Assembly: GCA_964504625.1 (NCBI GenBank)
Contig: CAZDEK010000027.1
Coordinates: forward strand, 1 to 9,914
From: CAZDEK01 sp964504625
Lineage (GTDB): Bacteria > Patescibacteriota > Saccharimonadia > CAILAD01 > GCA-016700035
Direction of reading: 5' to 3'
Length of the DNA stretch: 9,914 nucleotides
Of this stretch, positions 1-5,266 are shown piece by piece; the first letter of the stretch is position 1; each line of letters starts with the position of its first letter. A program made the position numbers and the translations under genes. The notes beneath the pieces were generated by a model, which saw nothing but the letters and a program-made list of their open reading frames with translations, did no database searches and was not told the origin of the DNA.

Positions 1-993
1 AGTAGCTGTATAAATATCGATGCCAAGCCCCTGCGCCGATGCGATTGGGCCACCCGATACATTGCCATAGATCTCGTTGCCCAATACAGAACTTTTTGTG
101 GGGGCAAAATCACCCACTCCGACAACGCCGTACTGACGGATCGCTACGCCGCTCCCTCGATTACCGGCGATTCGATTGCCGATAGTACCAGCGACACTGT
201 CGGCTTTGCCAATCAATGCACCACTATACTGAGCTGATACCCGCACCCCTTCTCCTTGGGCGGCAGTAATCGCGGCGTCAACGTCACCATTGGTATTGGT
301 GCCAATATAGTTACCAGAGATAATAGCTCCACTGCCAGGCGCTAAGATCCCCTGCAAACCAACATTGAAGTACGTATTACCTGAAATAACATTGCGTGCA
401 GCCACTCCGCCACCCACAAAGCTATCATCAGCGAGAATAATACCTGCTCCATTCGCGATTGGATCCATACCCGACACATCGAGCCCAATATAATTTCCTT
501 CAATATGCAGTGGGCCGGTCGAGCCACTGATGATACCAGCTAAAGTATTACCAGAAATAACATTACGAGTGGCCGCGGTCGTGCCACCAATCAATGCGTT
601 GGTCTGGTCACCATTGATAATGATGCCGACTAGATTTGGAAGAGCTTGCGCGCCGGTGTAGTCGGTACCAATATAATTTCCTTCAATTCGCAGATTTGGC
701 GTGTTTGATGGTGCGATTCCGTAACTAGCATTTCCGGAGATAACGTTCGATGCACCATCTTCGGGGCCACCAACAATCGTTCCTCCGCAATCATCTATCG
801 AAAATGCACCAGCATTGCTGCTGGTAGAATTCGGTAATGCAGTTACCCCAGTCTTATCTACCCCAACATAATTTCCTTTGATATCCCAGGAGCAAGTCGG
901 ATAGCCAGCCGGACCAGCATTACCAGAGATTAGGTTACGATCTGATGGATTAAGGCCTCCAATGATAATGCCACTCGCGTTCGAGGCTAGTCA
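1..993 (-). pseudogene. 3' part of a right-handed beta-helix surface protein, 5' end missing
   Basis: An open minus-strand frame of 331 codons runs from a TGA at 996-994 off the left edge. It translates to repeats typical of parallel beta-helix (PbH1-type) surface proteins: RNLISGN, RNVISGNT and SNVISGNA alternate with EGNYIGTD, EGNYIGL and ISGNYIGTN, plus IGGTTAATRNVISGN. The later segment SVLGNEIYGN...GLGIDI resembles the usual end of such helices. The repeat pattern starts almost at once after the stop (NASGIIIGG). There is no plausible start codon: the only in-frame ATG is at 468, in the middle of the repeats. No signal peptide precedes it; upstream is a tRNA-like region. The family is normally secreted and adhesive or polysaccharide-binding. 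A matching signal peptide plus CSLREA-like N terminus lies at 4341-4535 on the same strand, which suggests one disrupted gene. It could instead be a degraded paralogue. Its 3' end is outside the window. Confidence 0.8.
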
Positions 994-1034
994 AATATTC
1001 CGTAATCTGGTATCATCAGCCGGTTGTCGCTCGG

Positions 1035-1040
1035 TATAAT
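1035..1040 (+). promoter_or_regulatory. Consensus -10 box upstream of the tRNA locus
   Basis: A perfect TATAAT lies just before the broken tRNA copy. No good -35 hexamer is visible 16-18 bp upstream. If active, transcription would start near 1047, at the first base of the duplicated leader, and could read through the broken copy into the complete tRNA at 1171. Confidence 0.5.
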
Positions 1041-1045
1041 GAGAG

Positions 1046-1129
1046 TTGCGACATGCAATTAGACATACGGTCGCGTAGCTCAGGGGTTGTCTCGCGTCAG
1101 CGAGCAGATCAGAATCTTCTGCTCTAACC
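1046..1129 (+). pseudogene. Broken tandem copy of the tRNA leader and 5' tRNA arm
   Basis: Positions 1046-1088 are an imperfect direct repeat of 1147-1190, the leader plus first 20 nt of the complete tRNA. In the tRNA part 18 of 20 bases agree, including GCGTAGCTCAGGGGTT. After GGTT (1085-1088) the copy departs from tRNA sequence. It forms a hairpin CTCGC/GCGAG with a GTCA loop (1091-1104) and an overlapping alternative hairpin GAGCAGA/TCTGCTC (1102-1124), and closes with TCTGCTCTAACC (1118-1129). The reverse complement of that last piece, GGTTAGAGCAGA, matches the D-arm continuation of the complete tRNA (GGTTAGAGCAGT). It therefore looks like a tRNA copy whose interior was inverted and whose 3' half was lost. 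No T arm or CCA is present, so it cannot be a functional tRNA. Confidence 0.6.
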
Positions 1130-1155
1130 ACTTTTTCTGAGTATCGTTGGCGACA

Positions 1156-1161
1156 TACAAT
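1156..1161 (+). promoter_or_regulatory. Possible -10 box (TACAAT) of the complete tRNA
   Basis: TACAAT ends 9 nt before the tRNA 5' end, a usual distance for a tRNA promoter. The same hexamer serves as the proposed -10 at 5233-5238 and 9719-9724. The -35 region is T-rich (TTTTCT) and poor. In the upstream broken copy the matching bases read TGCAAT. Confidence 0.35.
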
Positions 1162-1170
1162 TGAATACAT

Positions 1171-1246
1171 GGCTGCGTAGCTCAGGGGTTAGAGCAGTGG
1201 ACTCATAAGCCAAAGGTCGGTGGTTCGATTCCACCCGCAGCCACCA
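1171..1246 (+). tRNA. tRNA with CAT anticodon (probably elongator Met)
   Basis: This is a 76-nt cloverleaf. The acceptor GGCTGCG/CGCAGCC pairs perfectly with discriminator A and an encoded CCA. The D arm is GCTC/GAGC, the loop is CTCATAA with anticodon CAT, and the T arm is GGTGG/CCACC. The acceptor pairs at 1-72 and lacks other initiator features, so it is elongator Met or a lysidine-type Ile2. Bases 4 and 5 are T and G, unlike the C4/C5 associated with E. coli tRNA-Ile2, which favours Met weakly. The anticodon stem is odd: GTGGA against GCCAA gives only three pairs, with A-G and G-A mismatches at the two ends. A terminator begins at its last base. Confidence 0.88.
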
Positions 1247-1303
1247 TACTAAAAGCCCGTCTCATGACGGGTTTTTAGTATGAGTATTTTGTGCGAACCA
1301 CCG
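1218..1303. repeat. Inverted copy of a tRNA T-arm segment around the terminator
   Basis: CGGTGGTTCG (1218-1227, T arm of the tRNA) recurs as its exact reverse complement CGAACCACCG at 1294-1303, on the far side of the terminator hairpin and nearly concentric with it. The right copy lies inside a 12-bp palindrome, ACCACCGGTGGT (1297-1308). Ten bases could be chance, but the placement suggests a local inversion or template-switch scar. Confidence 0.35.
1246..1281 (+). terminator. Intrinsic terminator after the tRNA
   Basis: A 16-bp stem starts at the tRNA CCA end: ATACTAAAA, a G-T wobble, then CCCGTC, with loop TCAT, then GACGGG and TTTTAGTAT. The A-tract before and T-tract after the GC core would make it work in both directions. 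It separates the tRNA from the downstream surface-protein gene. Confidence 0.85.
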
Positions 1304-1373
1304 GTGGTAGCTTCCATAGCTGAGACATGCAGGCGAAACTGTGGCAAGACGAGTTTGCCGAGTGTCAAAAGCT

Positions 1374-1409
1374 ACATTGGCGTAGCCATTATTCCACCCG
1401 CAGTCATCA
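1374..1409 (+). pseudogene. Internally deleted tRNA remnant
   Basis: Positions 1391-1409 read ATTCCACCCGCAGTCATCA, which matches the 3' end of the tRNA at 1228-1246 in 17 of 19 bases; the first 13 are identical. Just before it, ACATTGGCGTAGCC resembles the tRNA leader and 5' end (ACATGGCTGCGTAGC). The middle of the tRNA is absent. It is best read as a decayed tRNA copy or an old 3'-end duplication of the kind left by integration at a tRNA. The rest of 1282-1518 shows no convincing gene. Confidence 0.5.
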
Positions 1410-1518
1410 AAGAAGCGGCTTGTTCTCATGCGAGCCGATTCTGTGTGTTTCGTGTCAGATCATGAGGCAAATATCTAATTCCGGTGTATAGTAGCATGAG
1501 AGGAATATGTGAGACTCG

Positions 1519-2796
1519 ATGTTGCCGACTCGACTGCGCAAGCATAAATATCATTGGAAGATTGTTTGGGCTGCATTGATGGTGGTTTTCGGCTTACTTG
1601 CGCCATTGCGCACGCACGCCGCTTCTATCATTGCTGAGCTGAATCTACCTGCTAGCTCGGGTCCCATAAGCCTGACGACTGGCCCAGACAATAATATTTG
1701 GTTTACTGGTGCTGGCGGCGATTACATTGGTCGCATGACGCCAAGCGGCACAGTTACACAGTTCGCACTGCCCTCAGCTGGCCAATTGCCGATGGTGATC
1801 ACTCCAGGTCCGGATGGTAATCTATGGTTCACTCTGCAGACCGCTGGCGCAATCGGTAAGATCACCCCATCTGGCACGATTACCGAGTATCCTCTCGGTG
1901 ACCCAGTCAGCCGTGAGCCTATCGGTATCGTTGCTGGCCCAGACGGTAATCTGTGGTTTGCGCTTTCAAAGGACGGGACGATAGGACGCATCACGCCATC
2001 GGGTGTCATCACGCGATTTACTGCTTCGGGCCAGCCAACACTTATCACGGCTGGTCCGGATGGCAACCTGTGGTTTACAGATCAGCTCAATGATAAGATC
2101 GGCAAAATCACCATGGGTGGCGTGGTAACGGAATACGCCTTACCACAAGCGAACAGTCTTCCAACAGGCATCGCGACCGGTCCGGATGGCAACCTGTGGT
2201 TTGCTGAGCAAGCGGGTCGTATAGGTAAAATCACTCCCAGCGGTACCATCACTGAATATAGCTTAGCTGTTGGTGTATTGCCTTCTGTTATTATCGCTGG
2301 CTTAGATGGTAAGCTCTGGTTCAATGACCTGAGTGCAGGTGGTAATGCCATTATGAGCCTGGATACATCGGGTAATGTGGTGGATACACTCCCGATACCG
2401 ACTGCCAATGCCTATCCGTATGGTTTAGCGATGGGACCTGATAATAACATCTGGTTCACGCAGCTGTTTGGTAATAAAATCGGCTATGTTACTGAATCAA
2501 ATGGCGGTGTGAGTCCTTCGCCGACATCGAGTCCATCCGCCTCACCGAGCCCGACGGTTAACCCAGGGGGCGAAACGCCGTTGCAACTTCCCCGAGTTGG
2601 AGCATTTGGCGGTGGTCTGGCTGTTATCTTAGGCGGCTGTTTTGCAGCATTTGCGTTCCTTCGCCATCGCAATAGGCGATCGGTGCTGACGGCAAGGGTC
2701 ATCTCAGCGACTAGAAAAATCGCCGTTGAGGATGAATTGCAGATTCATCATCGGCTGCCAGTCGATACTATCGGCGCGCCAGACGATCAAGCATAA
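1519..2796 (+). CDS. Secreted, membrane-anchored Vgb-like seven-blade beta-propeller protein
   Basis: The 425-residue product has an N-terminal signal peptide (about 1-35, hydrophobic 16-30, likely cut near THA/AS). Seven repeats of about 40 residues follow at 55-325. Each has GPDGNLWF or a close variant, then IGKITPSGTITEY, the pattern of virginiamycin B lyase (Vgb/streptogramin lyase) propellers. Next come a Ser/Pro/Thr linker (330-350), LPRVG (357-361), a membrane segment (about 363-381), RHRNRR, and a 40-residue polar tail. The propeller (36-330) contains no histidine, whereas Vgb enzymes use catalytic histidines, so an active streptogramin lyase is unlikely; binding or scaffolding at the cell surface fits better. 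The start is the first ATG of the frame before the signal peptide. Only a weak GTGAG lies 5 nt upstream, while GAGAGG at 1498-1503 is rather far away. TATAGT at 1487-1492 is a weak -10 candidate. The next gene, also secreted, follows after 105 nt. Confidence 0.85.
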   Translation: MLPTRLRKHKYHWKIVWAALMVVFGLLAPLRTHAASIIAELNLPASSGPISLTTGPDNNIWFTGAGGDYIGRMTPSGTVTQFALPSAGQLPMVITPGPDGNLWFTLQTAGAIGKITPSGTITEYPLGDPVSREPIGIVAGPDGNLWFALSKDGTIGRITPSGVITRFTASGQPTLITAGPDGNLWFTDQLNDKIGKITMGGVVTEYALPQANSLPTGIATGPDGNLWFAEQAGRIGKITPSGTITEYSLAVGVLPSVIIAGLDGKLWFNDLSAGGNAIMSLDTSGNVVDTLPIPTANAYPYGLAMGPDNNIWFTQLFGNKIGYVTESNGGVSPSPTSSPSASPSPTVNPGGETPLQLPRVGAFGGGLAVILGGCFAAFAFLRHRNRRSVLTARVISATRKIAVEDELQIHHRLPVDTIGAPDDQA

Positions 2797-2808
2797 GCAA
2801 ACACTTAC

Positions 2809-2838
2809 ACGAAAATTGACTCAAACTTTCGTATTTTG
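2809..2838 (+). terminator. Weak candidate terminator after the propeller gene
   Basis: ACGAAA (2809-2814) pairs with TTTCGT (2827-2832), with an inner TTGA/TCAA, followed by ATTTTG. The stem is AT-rich and interrupted and the T-tract is short, so it would be inefficient at best. Confidence 0.3.
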
Positions 2839-2866
2839 TCATCTATCTATCCTATCTGGAGGCTCC

Positions 2867-2896
2867 TATACTCAGGCGTGTAATAGGTAAAGGAGG
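2867..2896 (+). promoter_or_regulatory. -10 box and strong ribosome binding site of the deacetylase gene
   Basis: TATACT at 2867-2872 is a good -10; a -35 is not clear (TATCTA at the right distance). Transcription would start near 2879, giving a leader of about 23 nt. AGGAGG at 2891-2896 lies 5 nt before the ATG and is the strongest Shine-Dalgarno in the window, so this gene probably has its own promoter and is well translated. Confidence 0.55.
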
Positions 2897-2901
2897 GCAT
2901 C

Positions 2902-4299
2902 ATGAGAGCAAAGCTATTCGCTATCATCTTCGGCATCGTCGTTGCCGCCGCGTGTATGGTCGCTACTGCCCAGGCGGCCGGGAATCTGATCAGCAATAAT
3001 TCACTTGAGGCTGGTACCACCACAGCTGCGACTAGCTGGGTGTCCTCATCCTGGGGCTCTCTGAAGGCAGCGTTCTCGATCAAATCAGGTGGCGCCCAAA
3101 CCGGCACTCGCTCGGCCTACGTGCAGGTGAGCAATTATGTTAATGGTGACGCTCGCTGGCAGCCAAGCACTCCCGTCGCGGTGGCTGGTGGCGAAAAATA
3201 TGATTACTCGAGCTGGTACAAGGCCAATGTGCGCACAGAAGTCGACGCCGAGATCATCATGCAGGACGGCACCACGGTCTACTGGTGGCTGGGTGACGTG
3301 GCCGCTAGCAGTACGACCTGGAAGCAGGTGAAGTACACCATTACGCTACCGGTGGGTGCCAAGCAGCTGACGATTTATCATCTGATCGCACGCAATGGTT
3401 GGCTACAGACTGACGAATATAGTCTCGTCAAGCAGGGTGAGACCAGCACTTCACCAACCTCGCCATCACCTACAACCCCTCCACCGACGACCACTACGCA
3501 GCCGTCACCGACCTCGCCGGCCCCATCGCCAACATCGCCGGCACCGAGTCCAACTACCCCTCCGCCATCACCTACGACCCCTCCACCGTCACCAACCACG
3601 CCACCTCCCGCACCAAGCGGCCCATTCTCGCGACCGCTCGCTTCTATAGAATTCGATGATGGCTGGACAAGTGCCTATCAGTATGGTTTGCCTACTGTCG
3701 AGAGCTTCGGCTGGCGACCGACTCAATACATTATCACCGATACGGTGGTAAATAACGCCAACTATGGCGCAGGCACCTACATGACTGCGGCGCAGGTGAA
3801 AGATTGGAAAGCACGTGGCGATATCGGCTCACACACTGTCGATCACAAGAGCTTAATTAGCTTGAGCTCTAGTCAGGTTTCGGCCGAGCTGACGACCAGT
3901 AAGACATATCTCGATACGCTTCTTGGCACACCGACACGACTCTTTGCTACGCCGTACTGCGACTACAACGCGACTGTCACGATGATCGTGCAGACGCTGT
4001 ATCAACACCAGCGCAACTGCGATGGCTATGTGAATACCAAGGGCAACTTCAATCGCTACAATGTCTCGAGCTTTATGATCCTCAGCACTACCACTGATGC
4101 TGAGATCCAGGCCCAGCTTAATGCAGCTAAGACTTCGAATGGTTGGGTAGTCTTCGTCTGGCACCAGGTGGCAGGGAACACCGGCGATGCGTACAGTGTG
4201 AGCCAAGCTACGCTCACGCGACAGCTCCAGCTGATCAAGAACTCGGGAATTGCTGTGGTCACATCTCAGCAAGCCTTGAACGAATCGCTCGGTCTATAG
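2902..4299 (+). CDS. Secreted polysaccharide deacetylase (NodB domain) with N-terminal binding-type domain
   Basis: The product has 465 residues. Residues 1-26 form a signal peptide (cut near AQA/AG). Residues 27-177 (NLISNNSLEAG...) resemble a CenC-like carbohydrate-binding beta-sandwich. Residues 180-240 are a Pro/Ser/Thr linker with repeated PSPTTPP units. Residues 245-460 are a NodB-type carbohydrate esterase 4 domain. The CE4 motifs visible are FDDG (251-254; catalytic and metal aspartates D252, D253), SHTVDH (310-315; metal ligands H311, H315), RLFATPY (346-352) and VWH (419-421, catalytic H421). In motif 3 the usual Gly after PY is Cys (C353). The family removes N-acetyl groups from peptidoglycan, chitin or similar sugars outside the cell. 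All core catalytic and metal residues are present, so activity is likely; the substrate cannot be told. The start is fixed by an AGGAGG 5 nt upstream. The 17-bp hairpin terminator begins 19 nt after the stop. Confidence 0.92.
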   Translation: MRAKLFAIIFGIVVAAACMVATAQAAGNLISNNSLEAGTTTAATSWVSSSWGSLKAAFSIKSGGAQTGTRSAYVQVSNYVNGDARWQPSTPVAVAGGEKYDYSSWYKANVRTEVDAEIIMQDGTTVYWWLGDVAASSTTWKQVKYTITLPVGAKQLTIYHLIARNGWLQTDEYSLVKQGETSTSPTSPSPTTPPPTTTTQPSPTSPAPSPTSPAPSPTTPPPSPTTPPPSPTTPPPAPSGPFSRPLASIEFDDGWTSAYQYGLPTVESFGWRPTQYIITDTVVNNANYGAGTYMTAAQVKDWKARGDIGSHTVDHKSLISLSSSQVSAELTTSKTYLDTLLGTPTRLFATPYCDYNATVTMIVQTLYQHQRNCDGYVNTKGNFNRYNVSSFMILSTTTDAEIQAQLNAAKTSNGWVVFVWHQVAGNTGDAYSVSQATLTRQLQLIKNSGIAVVTSQQALNESLGL

Positions 4300-4317
4300 T
4301 TTTACCCGCTATTCCAC

Positions 4318-4369
4318 ACTAACCCTCTTATGCTATATGATTAACAGCATAAGAGGGTTAGTACTTTTT
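4318..4369 (+). terminator. 17-bp perfect hairpin terminator of the deacetylase gene
   Basis: ACTAACCCTCTTATGCT (4318-4334) pairs perfectly with AGCATAAGAGGGTTAGT (4346-4362) around an 11-nt loop and is followed by ACTTTTT. It is a clear plus-strand intrinsic terminator. On the minus strand its right arm lies within the last codons of the truncated beta-helix frame, and that frame's TAA lies in the loop, so it also marks the right breakpoint of the intervening block. Confidence 0.85.
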
Positions 4370-4535
4370 GGGTGCAGCCACCTGTATTGGCGCCGTTATT
4401 CACTGAGTCAATGGCATTATTCAGGCTGCAACCACCTCCCACTGTGATACTGGCTGCGTGGGCCTGCCCAGCAGAATACAGCCATACGGCAGAAACGACC
4501 ACCAGCAATATCACCAAACGCCTAGCAAAACTCAT
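4341..4535 (-). pseudogene. N-terminal fragment of a CSLREA-type beta-helix surface protein
   Basis: A 64-codon frame starts at ATG 4535. Residues 1-27 are a textbook signal peptide (FARRLVILLVVVSAVWLYSA, cut after AHA). Next comes ASITVGGGCSLNNAID with NNGANTGGC, which matches the start of CSLREA-type domains that cap bacterial beta-helix proteins. Homology stops at about GGC-T (4371). The last residues (QKVLTLLCC) are encoded by the downstream terminator hairpin and are not natural protein. The beta-helix body is missing here but a headless one lies at 1-993 on the same strand. RBS signals are weak (AAGAAG just before the ATG), with TATCAT as a possible -10 close upstream. It may still be transcribed and yield a short secreted peptide, but a remnant is more likely. 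The 127 nt between this start and the tRNA terminator hold nothing I recognise. Confidence 0.72.
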
Positions 4536-4662
4536 GCTTCTTATGATACATGATTTTTTACAAAGGCTCGGCCTTCATAACGCTAGAAATTGCACAAGGA
4601 GTGATGGCAAACAGGTCTGCGCCGTGCGTGGCGTGGCGGCTACGGTTCGACGTTACAGTTTT

Positions 4663-4704
4663 ACCAAGAAAAAAGACCCACATTCGTGAGTCATTTTTCT
4701 TGGT
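4663..4704 (-). terminator. Intrinsic terminator of tRNA-fMet, overlapping its CCA
   Basis: Read on the minus strand, a GC core of GAC and CAC paired with GTG and GTC (loop GAAT, one mismatch between the two triplets) is followed by TTTTTT. The outer stem ACCAAGAAAAA/TTTTTCTTGGT (11 bp) includes the tRNA CCA itself. The inner part with its T-run is enough for termination; the outer part would compete with the free 3' end of the tRNA. Confidence 0.8.
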
Positions 4705-4776
4705 AGCGGGGGTAGGACTCGAACCTACGACCTTCAGGTTATGAGCCTGACGAGCTGCCAACTGCTCCACCCCGCG
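4701..4776 (-). tRNA. Initiator tRNA-fMet (CAT)
   Basis: A 76-nt cloverleaf with encoded CCA. Initiator hallmarks are an unpaired first position (C1 against T72, the rest of the acceptor being GCGGGG/CCCCGC), A11-T24 in the D stem, and the segment GCTCGTCAGG before loop CTCATAA. The anticodon stem is TCAGG/CCTGA: the three pairs above the loop are A-T, G-C, G-C instead of the classical three G-C pairs. This AU/GC/GC form is a known natural variant. The discriminator is A. The gene has its own consensus promoter and terminator and lies downstream of the FtsB/DivIC-like gene. Confidence 0.95.
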
Positions 4777-4787
4777 GCACAAAGATT

Positions 4788-4816
4788 ATGGTACGACTTT
4801 TGTGAGCCTTTGTCAA
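4788..4816 (-). promoter_or_regulatory. Promoter of tRNA-fMet
   Basis: On the minus strand a perfect TTGACA (4816-4811) is followed after exactly 17 bp by TACCAT (4793-4788), giving a start about 6 nt before the tRNA. It lies immediately downstream of the stop codon of the upstream gene, so the tRNA is transcribed independently. Confidence 0.75.
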
Positions 4817-4820
4817 TCAC

Positions 4821-5225
4821 TCATGGCTGCGCGCCAAAGAGAAATTCCCCCCACTCCTCAAGGTGTGATTTCGGCTCCAATGCAATCGTTGGCTGCTGGC
4901 TCTGCGACTTATCAACCTGCCGCTCAGCATCACCACGCCCGACAATCACGACCGATTCACCTGGCGCCTGAAGCCCAAGCTTCTCACGAGCAAACCGCTC
5001 CTTATAAGCGTCAGTCTTGTAATAATCGATCTGCGCCTTCAGATCATCAATGTCATTCTGCAAGGTAATTACTTGCTCTTCGGTACGATCAGCCTTTTCT
5101 CGCAATTGAGTATTCTTCGCGCTGAGATTAATCAAAGCCGCGAGCACATACATGGTCGCAATCAAACCTATCCAAAAGGCTAATCGCGTGTAATCAAAAA
5201 TCCTGTCGCGTAAATTTGGGCGCAT
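4821..5225 (-). CDS. FtsB/DivIC-like septum formation initiator protein
   Basis: A 134-residue bitopic membrane protein. It has a short basic N terminus (MRPNLRDRIFDYTR), one membrane helix at about 15-34, a coiled coil at about 38-70 (LREKADRTEEQVITLQNDID), and the family signature YKTDAYKERFAREKLGLQAPGE just after, close to the DivIC/FtsB ending that reads REKLGLVKPGE. A 45-residue Gln/Lys/Glu-rich tail follows. The family joins FtsL and FtsQ/DivIB in activating septal peptidoglycan synthesis at the divisome. I start at ATG 5225; a GTG two codons upstream (5231) is the alternative and gives 136 residues. Neither has a Shine-Dalgarno. A -10-like TACAAT at 5238-5233 would place the transcript start at about the ATG, which suggests a leaderless message. 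It lies 41 nt from the DUF2207 gene with no clear terminator between, so read-through is possible. Confidence 0.88.
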   Translation of the reverse strand: MRPNLRDRIFDYTRLAFWIGLIATMYVLAALINLSAKNTQLREKADRTEEQVITLQNDIDDLKAQIDYYKTDAYKERFAREKLGLQAPGESVVIVGRGDAERQVDKSQSQQPTIALEPKSHLEEWGEFLFGAQP

Positions 5226-5232
5226 AGCCACA

Positions 5233-5238
5233 TTGTAG
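5233..5238 (-). promoter_or_regulatory. Extended -10 (TGCTACAAT) at the FtsB/DivIC-like gene
   Basis: On the minus strand TACAAT with an upstream TG (TGCTACAAT) lies 7 nt from the ATG at 5225, the normal distance from a -10 to a transcription start. No good -35 is seen at 17 bp (CAGCTT), as is usual for extended -10 promoters. Confidence 0.5.
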
Positions 5239-5266
5239 CACGAGCGCTATCTGGCAAGCTGAGAAG

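Noticed and set aside
1..993. CRISPR-like or DNA tandem repeats (recurring ISGN- and EGNYIG-coding stretches)
   Set aside because: The repeats vary at DNA level, have no constant spacing and are explained by protein-level beta-helix coils.
994..996. TGA as a sense codon (Gly, as in some other CPR phyla), which would extend the beta-helix frame upstream
   Set aside because: The extended reading runs into tRNA-like sequence without protein character, the FtsB/DivIC-like gene ends at TGA, and no gene here has an internal TGA.
1280..1465. 61-codon frame between the tRNA terminator and the propeller gene
   Set aside because: It starts within the terminator, covers the tRNA remnant, and shows no protein-like pattern.
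2816..2821. TTGACT as -35 of the deacetylase promoter
   Set aside because: The good -10 (TATACT, 2867) is 45 bp away, and no -10 lies at 16-18 bp from this hexamer.
3378..3649. Open frames on both strands across the Pro/Thr/Ser linker (Gly/Val-rich on minus, His/Arg/Pro-rich on plus)
   Set aside because: They are shadows of the repetitive linker codons of the deacetylase gene, with no start signals and low-complexity content.
994..4370. A transposon or integrative element with ends at the beta-helix breakpoints
   Set aside because: I compared both junctions by eye and saw no terminal inverted repeats, no target-site duplication and no transposase or integrase; only the interruption itself is supported.
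4372..4744. Two small plus-strand frames overlapping the N-terminal beta-helix fragment and the fMet tRNA
   Set aside because: Both are out-of-frame readings across a signal-peptide gene, a terminator and a tRNA.
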